Shown here one piece after another: positions 41,603 to 50,191 of a stretch of 64,000 bases of DNA (position 1 is its first letter; the number at the start of each line of letters is the position of its first letter). Source of the DNA: JAOPZW01 sp963851295 (GTDB lineage Bacteria > Actinomycetota > Thermoleophilia > Solirubrobacterales > Solirubrobacteraceae); NCBI GenBank assembly GCA_963851295.1, contig CAWKOS010000001.1:868001-932000 (forward strand), in the 5' to 3' direction. The position numbers and the translations under genes are program-made. The notes under the pieces are model-generated. The model ran no database searches and was not told the DNA's origin. It was given only the letters and a program-made list of their open reading frames with translations.

Positions 41603-43131
41603 CCGCCGTCGCCGAGACCGCCGAGAACCCGCTCACCGAGGGGCTCGAGCGCCAGCCGATCCATCCGACGACGCTCGTCATCTTCGGCGCGACCGGCGAC
41701 CTGGCCAACCGCAAGCTCCTGCCGGCGCTCTACAACCTCGCCCACGAGGGGGCGCTCCCCGAGCGCTTCCACCTCGTGGGCGTGTCGCGCTCGGACCACG
41801 CGCACGAGGAGTTCCGGACGATGGCGCAGGAGGCCATCCGCCAGTTCTCGCGCCGCGAGCCCAACGACGCGGTGCTCGAGAAGCTGCTCGAGGAGGTCCG
41901 CTACGTCCCGGGCACCTTCGACGACAGCGCGGTCTACGACACGCTCGGGGGGATCCTCGACGACTTCGACAAGGGCTCGGGGCTGCGGATGAACCGCTGC
42001 TTCTACCTGTCGACGGCGCCGGCCTTCTTCCCGGTCATCGTGCACCAGCTCGGCGACCACAAGCAGACCCGCCACGAGGGCGCCGACGTGCGCGTGGTCA
42101 TCGAGAAGCCCTTCGGCACGACGCTGGCCGAGGCCGAGCAGCTCAACCGCGAGGTGCTCTCGGTCCTCGACGAGCACCAGGTCTTCCGCATCGACCACTA
42201 CCTGGGCAAGGAGACCGTCCAGAACATCCTGGCCTTCCGGTTCGCCAACGGGCTCTTCGAGCCGGTGTGGAACCGCAACTACATCGACCAGGTCCAGATC
42301 ACCGCCGCCGAGGACCTCGGCATCGGCACGCGCGCCGGCTACTACGACTCCGCGGGCGCCCTGCGCGACCTCATCCAGAACCACATGCTCCAGCTCCTGT
42401 GCCACGTGGCGATGGAGCCGCCGGTGAACTTCACCGCCGACGAGGTGCGCAACGAGAAGGTCAAGGTCCTGCAGGCGATCCACGCGCCCACTGCCGAGCA
42501 GATCGACCAGATGGCAGTCCGCGCCCAGTACTCCGAGGGCGAGTCGGGCGGCGACCACGTCGTCGGCTACCTGGAGGAGGACGGGGTCCCGGCGGACTCC
42601 AACACCGAGACCTATGCCGCCCTGCGGCTGGAGGTCGACAACTGGCGCTGGGCCGGCGTGCCCTTCTACCTGCGCACGGGCAAGCGGCTTGCGCGCAAGG
42701 TCACCGAGGTCGCGGTGACGCTGAAGCCCGTCCCCCACCTCGCGTTCAAGCAGGAGGGCTCGCTGGGCGTGCGGCCCAACCAGCTGATCATGACCATGCA
42801 GCCCAACGAGGGCGTGTCGCTGTCGCTGGGGGCCAAGATCCCCGGGACGCGGATGCGCATCCGCCCGGTCTACATGGAGTTCCTCTACGGGACGTCGTTC
42901 CTGTCGCAGTCACCGGAGGCCTATGAGCGGCTCATCACGGACGCCATGCGCGGCGACGCGACGCTCTTCACCCGTAACGACGAGGTCGAGGCGCAGTGGA
43001 AGATCTGCGACCCGATCGTCGCCGAGTGGGAGGCGACGCCGGGGCCGATCCCGCAGTACGCCGCGGGCTCGCAGGGACCGGCGGAGGCGTCGTCGCTGAT
43101 GCTGCCCGGCCAGGAGTGGCGCACGATCTGA
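41599..43131 (+). CDS. zwf: Glucose-6-phosphate 1-dehydrogenase
   Basis: The 510-residue enzyme makes NADPH while oxidising glucose 6-phosphate, the first step of the oxidative pentose phosphate pathway. Motifs are LVIFGATGDLANRKLLPALY (NADP+ binding), the EKPFG loop and the catalytic RIDHYLGKE. The GTG start overlaps the upstream fusion gene, and the TGA overlaps the OpcA start by one base (TGATG). The next gene encodes its assembly factor. Confidence 0.95.
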   Translation: MTAVAETAENPLTEGLERQPIHPTTLVIFGATGDLANRKLLPALYNLAHEGALPERFHLVGVSRSDHAHEEFRTMAQEAIRQFSRREPNDAVLEKLLEEVRYVPGTFDDSAVYDTLGGILDDFDKGSGLRMNRCFYLSTAPAFFPVIVHQLGDHKQTRHEGADVRVVIEKPFGTTLAEAEQLNREVLSVLDEHQVFRIDHYLGKETVQNILAFRFANGLFEPVWNRNYIDQVQITAAEDLGIGTRAGYYDSAGALRDLIQNHMLQLLCHVAMEPPVNFTADEVRNEKVKVLQAIHAPTAEQIDQMAVRAQYSEGESGGDHVVGYLEEDGVPADSNTETYAALRLEVDNWRWAGVPFYLRTGKRLARKVTEVAVTLKPVPHLAFKQEGSLGVRPNQLIMTMQPNEGVSLSLGAKIPGTRMRIRPVYMEFLYGTSFLSQSPEAYERLITDAMRGDATLFTRNDEVEAQWKICDPIVAEWEATPGPIPQYAAGSQGPAEASSLMLPGQEWRTI

Positions 43132-44195
43132 TGCCGGGGGTGTCGGACAGCCGCTGGGCCGCGGAGGGCACGACGCCCGGAGCGATCGAGGCGGCGCTGC
43201 GCGACATGCTCAAGGAGCGCCACGCCGAGAACGAGTCCTTCTCGCCGGCGCGCGCGCTGAACATGGTCTGCGTCGTCGACAAGGCGTGGAGCGGCGAGAT
43301 CGCCAACCGCCTGCGCCTCGTCGGCCGTTATCACGCGTCGCGCACGATCGTGCTCGCGATGGAGCCCAGGCGCGACCGGATCGATGCCGTCGCCACCATC
43401 GCCAGCGACACGCATCCGAAGGCCGGCGAGTTCGCGCTCCTGCGCGAGACGGTGATCGTCGACGTGGGCGAGAAGCACATCCCTGCTCTGGACACGATCG
43501 TCGACCCGCTGGTCGTGACGGACCTCCCCACCGTGCTGTGGTCGCCCCATGGTCACCCCGAGGCGGTCGACCAGCTCCTGGGTCTGGCCCAGGTCGTCCT
43601 CCTCGACTCGATCGACGACCCGGACCTCGGCGAGGCGCTGGAGCGCGCCCGCTCCCTGCAAGACAAGGCCTACGTCGTCGATCTCGCCTGGCTGCGCTCG
43701 ACCCCGTGGCGCGAGCGCGTCGCGGCGACCTTCGACCCCGCGTACCTGCGTCCCGACCTGCGCCACATCTCTGCGGTCACCGTGCGCCACAACCCCGACT
43801 CGGCGGCGGCGGCGTTGCTGCTCATCGGCTGGCTGGCGTCGCGGTTGGGCTGGCAGCCGTCGAAGCTCATCCCGCGCAACGGATCGCTGGCGGGCAAGGC
43901 GCACGCCAGGCGCCAGGACGTCGCGATCCGCCTCGAGCCCGAGCCGTCGCAGACCGTCCGCGGGCTGGCGGGTCTGACGCTTGAGACCGCGTCCGGCCGC
44001 CACCTGGAGCTCGACCGGGGCCCGGGCGGCCTGCGCGCGAAATATCGCAACCGCAAGGGCGACCAGCGCGAGTGGACCGTGCTCGGCGCCTCGCGCGGCG
44101 AGGCGGGCATCCTCGGCGAGGGCATCCGCCAGGCGCTCCTGCGCGACTCGACGTACAGCCCCGCGCTCGCAGCGGCCAACGCCCTGACGCCGTGA
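43131..44195 (+). CDS. opcA: Glucose-6-phosphate dehydrogenase assembly protein OpcA
   Basis: The 354-residue protein is an OpcA homologue, a positive effector of G6PDH in cyanobacteria and actinobacteria. Features are ALNMVCVVDKAWSGEIANRL near the N-terminus, a central VVTDLPTVLWSPH segment, and AAALLLIGWLASRLGW. It directly follows zwf with a one-base overlap, the standard gene order. Its own stop overlaps the next gene (GTGA). Confidence 0.9.
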   Translation: MPGVSDSRWAAEGTTPGAIEAALRDMLKERHAENESFSPARALNMVCVVDKAWSGEIANRLRLVGRYHASRTIVLAMEPRRDRIDAVATIASDTHPKAGEFALLRETVIVDVGEKHIPALDTIVDPLVVTDLPTVLWSPHGHPEAVDQLLGLAQVVLLDSIDDPDLGEALERARSLQDKAYVVDLAWLRSTPWRERVAATFDPAYLRPDLRHISAVTVRHNPDSAAAALLLIGWLASRLGWQPSKLIPRNGSLAGKAHARRQDVAIRLEPEPSQTVRGLAGLTLETASGRHLELDRGPGGLRAKYRNRKGDQREWTVLGASRGEAGILGEGIRQALLRDSTYSPALAAANALTP

Positions 44196-44776
44196 AGGCG
44201 GAGCGCCGCGAGCTCGCGGCCGCGCTGTACGCGGAGGGTCGCGAGCACGACGCCGCGCACGCGGACCGGCTCCTGCGCTGGCGCAACGTCGAACCCGAGA
44301 CCGCCGAGCTGTTGGGCGTCCTCGTCCGCGGCCTCGGCGCCCGCCGCCTGCTGGAGATCGGCACCTCAAACGGCTACTCGACCCTCTGGCTCGCCGACGC
44401 GGCCGAGGCCACCGGCGGAACGGTGGTGAGCCTCGAGCTCCTGGCCGACCGCACCGCCCTGGCCGCATCCCACCTCGCCCAAGCCGGCCTTGCCTCGGTC
44501 GCCGACCTCCGTACCTCCGACGCCGCCAAGGCCCTCGCCGAGTTCGCCGACGACGCCTTCGACTTCGTGTTCCTCGACGCCGAGCGCCCGGCCTACGTCA
44601 GCTACTGGCCCGACCTCATCCGAATCCTCGCCCACCCGAGCCTCCTCGCCGTCGACAACGCCATCTCCCACGCCGAAGAGCTCGCCCCCTTCCGCACCCT
44701 CGTCGAATCCGACGACCGCGTCACGTCGTCACTCGTCCCGATCGGGGCGGGAGTGCTCCTGATCACCCCGGCCTGA
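44192..44776 (+). CDS. SAM-dependent O-methyltransferase family protein
   Basis: The 194-residue protein resembles class I O-methyltransferases: SAM motif I LLEIGTSNGYSTLWLA, SLELLADRTALA (acidic ribose contact) and FDFVFLDAERPAYV (motif with metal Asp). It is the last gene of the pentose phosphate operon, coupled to opcA. Its substrate is unknown, and it may have no direct link with the pathway. After it the base composition changes and the orientation reverses. Confidence 0.85.
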   Translation: MKAERRELAAALYAEGREHDAAHADRLLRWRNVEPETAELLGVLVRGLGARRLLEIGTSNGYSTLWLADAAEATGGTVVSLELLADRTALAASHLAQAGLASVADLRTSDAAKALAEFADDAFDFVFLDAERPAYVSYWPDLIRILAHPSLLAVDNAISHAEELAPFRTLVESDDRVTSSLVPIGAGVLLITPA

Positions 44777-44801
44777 GCGCCGGGCGCGCCCGAGGGCCCA
44801 C

Positions 44802-44819
44802 ACCCCGTGCGGGCGGGGT
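44802..44819 (+). terminator. Weak hairpin between convergent operons
   Basis: ACCCCG pairs with CGGGGT across a 6-base loop, 25 bases after the methyltransferase stop and ahead of the convergent secreted-protein cluster. The stem is short and no T-tract follows. Confidence 0.3.
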
Positions 44820-44864
44820 CGTGTCGCCGGACATGCTCCTCGGACCTGTCCCGCGGTGGCCGCG

Positions 44865-45437
44865 TCAGCCAGGGGGAGCCGGAGTGCCGCCGGTCGGCGC
44901 CGAGGGAGCGGGCGAGGAGGTGCTCGTCGTACCCTCGGAGGGGGTGGTCGCGCCGGGGGCGGCCGGCGGCGTGGCTGGTGTCGGTGGTTCCGTTGCCGAG
45001 GGTGGCTTACCCGGTGTTGTCGGGGTCGTCGGCGGGGTGGGTTGTGGTGTGATCGCGGGCTTGCGGTGGCGCAGGAGCTCGAGCACGGTTGCCGTCGGCT
45101 GGCTGGTCTTGGAGCACGCGATCTTCGCAGCGACGCGGTAGCTCTTGCCGCGAACGCTGCGACACACGTGGGTGCGCGTCGAAGCCTGCGGGTGGGCGTG
45201 CGTCGAAGCCTGCGGGTGGGCATGCGTCTTCCCGCGGGGCGTCCGCGCGTGCCGTGTGGCGGGCGCCACGGGTCCCCTCGGCGCCTGGGCGGCCAAGGGC
45301 CGGACCTTGACGTCAGCAGGCGGTGTTGGGCGTACGGTCGCGCCGCTGACGCTCCAGGTGCCGAACGCGATCACTGCGCACAGGGCGACGACGAGCACCG
45401 AGCGCCCCCTGCCGATGCGGTGCAGGTCGTCGTTCAT
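44865..45437 (-). CDS. Pro/Thr-rich single-TM protein
   Basis: The 190-residue protein has one TM or signal segment (SVLVVALCAVIAFGTWSV), a basic segment with two copies of THAHPQAS, a small Cys-containing part (HVCRSVRGKSYRVAAKIACS) and a long Pro/Thr/Ala tail. The repeat is a 24-bp tandem duplication (45177-45200 and 45201-45224). The two Cys may form a disulfide outside the cell. It is the last gene of a same-strand cluster of membrane-anchored and secreted proteins, 3 bases before overlap with the GH3-like gene. Confidence 0.7.
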   Translation of the reverse strand: MNDDLHRIGRGRSVLVVALCAVIAFGTWSVSGATVRPTPPADVKVRPLAAQAPRGPVAPATRHARTPRGKTHAHPQASTHAHPQASTRTHVCRSVRGKSYRVAAKIACSKTSQPTATVLELLRHRKPAITPQPTPPTTPTTPGKPPSATEPPTPATPPAAPGATTPSEGTTSTSSPAPSAPTGGTPAPPG

Positions 45438-46717
45438 TGGGTGAGGCGGTGGATGCGCGCGGCCGAAGCCTCAAGCGCCGCGCGACTCAACTCGCCGCCG
45501 CGCGCGGCGCTCAGGAGCTCTGAGTACGCGCGCCTCGACATGTCCTCGTCGCTGTAGAGCAGGACGTCGACCCCGGCCTTTGCTGCGCGCACTGCGGTCG
45601 CCGGGCCGGCGACGCCGGGGGCGGCGAGGGTGTCCGAGATCGTCACTCCCGCGAAGCCGAGCTTGCCGCGCAGCACGCCGTGGATGATCTTCGAGGAGAG
45701 CACGGCCGGGGCTTGGGGGTCCAGCGCCGGGTAGATGGCGTTCGAGAGCATCACGAGGGCGGGCTGACAGGCTCGGTAGGCGGCCATGTCGTTGGCCAGC
45801 TCTGGCTCGGAGAGGGTGACGCTGACCGCGCGCAGGTCCGTGTTCTGGGTCGCTTTGCCCAGGCCCGGGAAGTGCTTGAAGGTTGCGTTCACACCGCCGG
45901 CCTGAAGGCCGCGGGCAAAGCCGCACGCGCCGGCGGCGACGCGCGCCGGAGAGGAGCCGAAGGACCGTGCGCCCAGAAAGCCGCCGCTGCCAAGGACGTC
46001 GGCGACCGGCGCCAGATCGGTATTGATGCCGCGCGCGAGGAGCGCATGCGCGGTCGCCGCGCCTTGCCCTTGCGCGTTGCCCGGGGTGATCTGGGCTGGC
46101 GCGGCTGTCGGGGGTTCACCGGCCAGGCGACGGATCGGGCCGCCTTCCTGGTCGGTGGCAACGAGGAGCGGCGGGTTGCCGCCCTCGCGCGCCGCGGCTT
46201 GAAGCGACGCGACCGTTGCAGGCAGTTGCGCGCTGACGTTGGGGCCGAAGAGGATCACGCCGCCGATCTGGCCGCTGCGGGCGCGTTCGAGCAGCGACGC
46301 CGACGGGCTGGTGCCGCGCATCGCCGTCATGATCCGCGCTCCCACCAGGCGGGTGAGCAACGACGCGGCCGACGGCTCGGCCGGCGGTGGCGCGGGCTTT
46401 GTCGCCGCCGCCTTGGCGACCGGCTCGGGGGCGGGCTTCATGGCGGAGCCAGGGCAGCGAGCGCCTCCGGAGACCTGCACCGTCACGCCGGCTCCGATCT
46501 TGCAATTGCGTCGGCGTGGAGGCGCGGACGACTTGCGCGGCGTCGACGTGCCTGGTCCGGCGTGCGACTGCCCGGCGACCGCTGACGTGTGCGCAGGCTT
46601 GTCACTGTCACGGCCGGAGCCCACAAGCACGGCGAGCGCTACCAAGGCCAGCAGCGCGAGCCCGACAACGATGAGGATCGCGGCGGTTCGGCTGATACGT
46701 CGAAACTCACTCGCCAC
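45434..46717 (-). CDS. Membrane-anchored GH3 (beta-N-acetylhexosaminidase-like) protein
   Basis: The 427-residue protein has a TM helix (AAILIVVGLALLALVALAVL, 12-32), a Pro/Ala linker with a CKIGAGVTV...CPG segment, and a glycoside hydrolase family 3 domain from about 115. Motifs include LLVATDQEGGPIRRL, TFKHFPGLGKATQNTD and GVTISDTLAA with the likely nucleophile Asp. The catalytic Asp/His dyad of NagZ in the KHFPGHGDT loop is not seen (here KHFPGLGKA), so activity may differ. It presumably acts on peptidoglycan or surface glycans outside the cell. It overlaps the neighbouring genes. Confidence 0.82.
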   Translation of the reverse strand: MASEFRRISRTAAILIVVGLALLALVALAVLVGSGRDSDKPAHTSAVAGQSHAGPGTSTPRKSSAPPRRRNCKIGAGVTVQVSGGARCPGSAMKPAPEPVAKAAATKPAPPPAEPSAASLLTRLVGARIMTAMRGTSPSASLLERARSGQIGGVILFGPNVSAQLPATVASLQAAAREGGNPPLLVATDQEGGPIRRLAGEPPTAAPAQITPGNAQGQGAATAHALLARGINTDLAPVADVLGSGGFLGARSFGSSPARVAAGACGFARGLQAGGVNATFKHFPGLGKATQNTDLRAVSVTLSEPELANDMAAYRACQPALVMLSNAIYPALDPQAPAVLSSKIIHGVLRGKLGFAGVTISDTLAAPGVAGPATAVRAAKAGVDVLLYSDEDMSRRAYSELLSAARGGELSRAALEASAARIHRLTQ

Positions 46718-47774
46718 AGGACACCGAGGACTGGTTGAGGTTGGACTTGCTGATCAGCCAGCGGCCATCGGAGCGCACGACGCTCCACGACCCCGACCAG
46801 TCCTTGCAACCCGACGCCGACGCTTCGGTGTGGAAGGTGACGATGTTCGCCACTCCGCTGGTCGGCGACGTCAGCGTGGGCGCCACCGCCACGCTGAACG
46901 CGAACAGCCCGTCCTTTCGAATCTCGCCAATCCAGCTCGACTCGCTCGCCGTGCTGACCGACGGCGCCAGGTCGCTGTAGGCGGCGCTGTAGTTGCCGTT
47001 GACAATGTCCCGGAAGTGACGACGAATCATCGACTTGATCGCAGCGCGCGAGGTCGCCTCCCGCTCTGCGGCGCTTCTTGCCGTCGCGGCCGCGGTCGAG
47101 TGCGCATCGTCTGCGCCCTTGCGCGACGACGATGACTCGGAGGTCGACGGACGCCGCGGCGGCTTGGCGGGCAGCGTCTTGGTCACGGTCACCGTGTTCT
47201 GCGGCGTCGTGACCGCACCCGCGACGGTGTCGGCGGCGGCCGGCTTGTCGGCGCTCGTGACGACGAGCATCACCGCGACGCCTGTGCCGACGAGCGAGAT
47301 GACCGCAAGGACCGCTGCGACCGTCAAGGCAACGATGCGCCCGCGACCCGACGGCCTCTCGCCTGCGCCCGGCATCACCGTCGACGGCGGGTAGTGCGGC
47401 GAGAACCCCGGATCGGAGATCGATGCCTGCGGCGGATGCCCCTGCGTGGCGTAGCCGTGCTGCGCTGGGTAATCCTGCTGCCTGGGCGGCTGAGGCGGGA
47501 CGGGCGGTGGGGCGGTGGCTGCGTTTGCCGGCGGCTGCTCATGTACAGGAGCGTCGGGCGCGCTCGGTGGTGCGAACGCGACTTGCGGGTCCTCGGGCGG
47601 TTCGGGGCGGGCGGCTCGGGCAGCTCCGGGTAGGACCGTGTCGGTGGTCGGGGTGTCGTCCGCGAACGGCGAGTTCAGAGTCACCGTCGGCCGCCCGGTG
47701 GGTGCGGGCGTGTCGTCGCCGTTGGCGGGGTTCCGAGGCTGGGCGTCGTCGTGCGGGCGAGTGTCGAGAGTCAT
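46707..47774 (-). CDS. Pro-rich TM protein with NTF2-like extracellular domain
   Basis: The 355-residue protein has a long, proline-rich cytoplasmic N-terminus (1-145), one TM helix (147-173, RIVALTVAAVLAVISLVGTG), a Ser/Thr linker and a C-terminal domain (245-355) beginning MIRRHFRDIVNGNYSAAYSD that resembles small NTF2-like domains. Two Cys (near 323 and 353) may pair. The ATG has an AAGGA site. The end overlaps the GH3-like gene start by 11 bases. Architecture resembles that of the 48.4-49.1 kb protein of the same cluster. Confidence 0.75.
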   Translation of the reverse strand: MTLDTRPHDDAQPRNPANGDDTPAPTGRPTVTLNSPFADDTPTTDTVLPGAARAARPEPPEDPQVAFAPPSAPDAPVHEQPPANAATAPPPVPPQPPRQQDYPAQHGYATQGHPPQASISDPGFSPHYPPSTVMPGAGERPSGRGRIVALTVAAVLAVISLVGTGVAVMLVVTSADKPAAADTVAGAVTTPQNTVTVTKTLPAKPPRRPSTSESSSSRKGADDAHSTAAATARSAAEREATSRAAIKSMIRRHFRDIVNGNYSAAYSDLAPSVSTASESSWIGEIRKDGLFAFSVAVAPTLTSPTSGVANIVTFHTEASASGCKDWSGSWSVVRSDGRWLISKSNLNQSSVSCGE

Positions 47775-47797
47775 GGTTTCAGTGGTCCTTGAGGGGT

Positions 47798-48385
47798 TCA
47801 GGTCAGGCCAGTCGCGCTGGCGGCCAGCCAGAGCACGGAGCCGAGAATCAGGCCGATAGCCGCGAGTGCCGCGGTGCCGCGCCATGGGGTCGAGGTGTCT
47901 GGTGCCGGGGCGCGGTAGTCGTGGGTGACGGCGCCTTGATAGAGCATCCGTACGGCGCCGTCGGCGTCGGTCGCGAAGATCCCTCCGCTGCGGACTCGCG
48001 AGTTGAATACGAGTGCCACCTGCCCGGGCCGTGAGAAGAACCGCTGGTGCGTCGCACGGTCCTGATCGGTCAGGTAGATCCCATCGGGCCGGCTCAGGTA
48101 CCAGCCGACGATGTCCTCGCTCGGGTAGTGGCGGCCCATCGTTTCGTGGACGTAGGCCCACACGTCGTGGGTCAGCAGCGCACGCTGGTGCGCGTCACGG
48201 CAGCGGACCGCGGGGATCAGCGCGGTGATTCGCGTTGCGTCGTGCACTCCGATCGAGCGCCCGACGAGGACTCCGGCGGTCTCAACGTCCGGGCTGGCGA
48301 ACGCCTGCTCATAGAGCGCGTTGAGGACCGCCGGGCTCCAGTCCGGGCCGCCCGTCAGCGCATCGGGCGACGATGGCGACGTCAT
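47798..48385 (-). CDS. Tail-anchored degenerate MPN/JAMM-domain protein
   Basis: The 195-residue protein has an MPN (Mov34/JAB1) fold: the JAMM Glu position in ETAGVLVGR (E36), and YPSEDIVGWYLSRPDGIYLT, aligning with the GWYHSHPG motif of metalloproteases. Both zinc His are replaced (L97, R99), so it should not bind zinc or act as an isopeptidase. A C-terminal helix (GTAALAAIGLILGSVLWLAA) anchors it to the membrane. MPN proteins lacking the metal site act as scaffolds in eukaryotes; in bacteria JAB proteins occur in ubiquitin-like pathways. Its role here is unknown, but its neighbours suggest an envelope complex. Confidence 0.75.
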   Translation of the reverse strand: MTSPSSPDALTGGPDWSPAVLNALYEQAFASPDVETAGVLVGRSIGVHDATRITALIPAVRCRDAHQRALLTHDVWAYVHETMGRHYPSEDIVGWYLSRPDGIYLTDQDRATHQRFFSRPGQVALVFNSRVRSGGIFATDADGAVRMLYQGAVTHDYRAPAPDTSTPWRGTAALAAIGLILGSVLWLAASATGLT

Positions 48386-48398
48386 CGCAGCGGGCGCC

Positions 48399-49091
48399 TC
48401 AGCAGTAGTAGTAATCGGCCAGGCACGTGCCCGTGGTCAAGCCGTTGTTGTAGCCATCGTTCTGGCCCTGCGCGTAGCCGCTCGACTGCCCTTCGCTATA
48501 GCCCGAAGAACGACCTTCTCGAAAGCCGTTCTGGCGCCCTTCGCTGCGGCCCTGACGGATGCCGCGCGCCCGCGCGCGATCGGCGGCGCCGCGGACGGCC
48601 GCGTTCTTGTCGTGGCGCATCTGCGACGCTTGCGCGTCCAGCGCGCGCGTCTGGGCGATCTGATCGGCCTGGCGCTGCTGGTTGATCTTCGTCTGCACGG
48701 CGTCGCCGGACAGCCGGGTGCCGCGGCCCAGGAAGAAGCCGCCTAGGACAATGAGCACCGCAACCGCGGTAGCGGCGGCGACCACGCCCACCCACCAGCC
48801 GGCGCCGCGGCCCTGGGACCTCGGCGGCACCGGCGGTACCGCCGCGGCCGTCATGGGCGGCACCATCGGTGGGATCGCCGGCGGTGCGGACTGGTAGGCG
48901 CTGGGCGCCATCGCCATGGCCGGTGCAGCGTGACCGTTGGTTGGAAACGCGTGCGTCGGTGGCGCGTCGGGGTGACCGACGGTCGGATACTCCTGCGTCG
49001 GTGGGGCGTCAGCCGGAACGACGGTCGCGTGCGCTGGCGTCGGCGGCTCGGGCACGGGTCGTTCCCCGACCTGCGGTTGGTGGGTGCTCAT
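48399..49091 (-). CDS. TM protein with twelve-fold GxxxG repeat
   Basis: The 230-residue protein has a proline-rich cytoplasmic part with two copies of a DAPPTxxxPTxGH motif (residues 28-54), a TM helix (97-121), a helical Gln/Arg segment (130-170), and a C-terminal tract with Gly at every fourth position from 177 to 221, twelve in all, ending TCLADYYYC. GxxxG series form closely packed helices, as in FliH-type proteins. The start has an ordinary ATG. I recognise no family. It lies just upstream of the MPN gene, 13 bases apart. Confidence 0.7.
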   Translation of the reverse strand: MSTHQPQVGERPVPEPPTPAHATVVPADAPPTQEYPTVGHPDAPPTHAFPTNGHAAPAMAMAPSAYQSAPPAIPPMVPPMTAAAVPPVPPRSQGRGAGWWVGVVAAATAVAVLIVLGGFFLGRGTRLSGDAVQTKINQQRQADQIAQTRALDAQASQMRHDKNAAVRGAADRARARGIRQGRSEGRQNGFREGRSSGYSEGQSSGYAQGQNDGYNNGLTTGTCLADYYYC

Positions 49092-49180
49092 CAGTCTCTG
49101 CCCTTCTCGTGGACGACGTGGTGGTTGCACCACGCCACGCTGAGCTTCGTCAGCACTTCTGTCCTCGTGTTTGGTAGTGG

Positions 49181-49471
49181 TCAGGCGCAGAAGCTGCAGC
49201 CAACACGGCTGCTCAACTCCTGCTCGGTGGCTGCGCGGCTGGCCGCCCAGATGCCGTCGAGTCGGATGCAGCCCGGGGCATGTAGTCGGCCCTGCGGGGA
49301 GCTCTCGCCGTGCTCGTTGATGCCGATCAGCGTCTGGTTCGGGGTCGCCCTGCGGAATGCGGGCAACGTGCCGGCCGTCGACCTGGAGCCCGTGGGGGCC
49401 AGCGAAGCGATGAAGTCAGCTTCGGCGCGAGCCCTGCGTTTCTGGGCGGTCGTCATGAACACTGTGGTCAT
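49181..49471 (-). CDS. Small Cys-ended hypothetical protein
   Basis: The 96-residue protein starts MTTVFMTTAQKRRARAEADF and ends SSRVGCSFCA, with a third Cys in APGCIRLDG. An AGAGGA site lies 5 bases before the ATG. It has no TM or signal. The CxxC end may bind metal or form a disulfide. No family is recognised. It lies 89 bases upstream of the GxxxG-repeat gene and may belong to that operon. Confidence 0.58.
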   Translation of the reverse strand: MTTVFMTTAQKRRARAEADFIASLAPTGSRSTAGTLPAFRRATPNQTLIGINEHGESSPQGRLHAPGCIRLDGIWAASRAATEQELSSRVGCSFCA

Positions 49472-50191
49472 TCGGTTCCTCTGTCTCGGTGATTGTCAGT
49501 ACCTGCTCGAGCCCGCCGGTGTCCGCCAGAGCGCGTGGCGCCCTGGCGCTCCGATTGCCCCGGGCTGACCAGCCGATGGCGGCCGTCGCGGACGTGGCCT
49601 CCGCATTGATCTCCTACGTCTTGTCTTCACTCCACGCGCGATAGCGCGCTGCGGCCTCAGGCAGGCGGCGAGGCCTTGCGGCCTTCGGTCCTTCGCGCTT
49701 GAGACACCCGGCCCGTTCCTCCGGCCGATACAGATCCCTTCGACAAGCCGAGACGCGGACTTGGTACCTCAGATGTGCGATAAGAGCTCGGCCCGAATGA
49801 ACTGGAGCGAGCGGAGCGCGACCGCGCCACCCCCGTGGTGCCCGCCGTGCCGCTGGATGGCACGCGCGTCATGGGGAAACCGCACAACAGCGCGAGGGTT
49901 TCGGCGATGTGCGTGAGCCCGATGTTGAGCCGCTGTGCTCAGAGGCCACTGCTTCGGCCTGCCGCGAGAGGCTGGGCGCTCGCGACCCGTCGGTCCGACC
50001 GGCCACGTTCCACGAGCCAAGCCGTATACGGCGATTGTCGCGCGCGCACCCAACCCTTAGCCAGGAGCGAATCCCGGGGAACTGCAGCAGGTCAGGGCAG
50101 GCGGGCGCGATCGCATCTGGCCGAGGCCGACTGCCGGCGCGCCGGCGAGAGTGCGAACGTGCGCCGGTCGGCGCGGCACCGCCGGGGATGG
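49472..50191. other. 720-base stretch without a convincing gene
   Basis: Several overlapping frames are open here on both strands, but none has a clear ribosome binding site, domain or coding bias, so I call no gene. A hairpin-rich segment around 49640-49720 includes AGGC-type stems. The stretch separates the secreted repeat protein from the other cluster genes. It may hold the cluster's promoter or a decayed gene. Confidence 0.45.

Noticed and set aside
49640..49760. Possible riboswitch on the minus strand
   Set aside because: Some hairpins resemble tetraloop-closed stems, but the conserved core of c-di-GMP or other known classes was not found.
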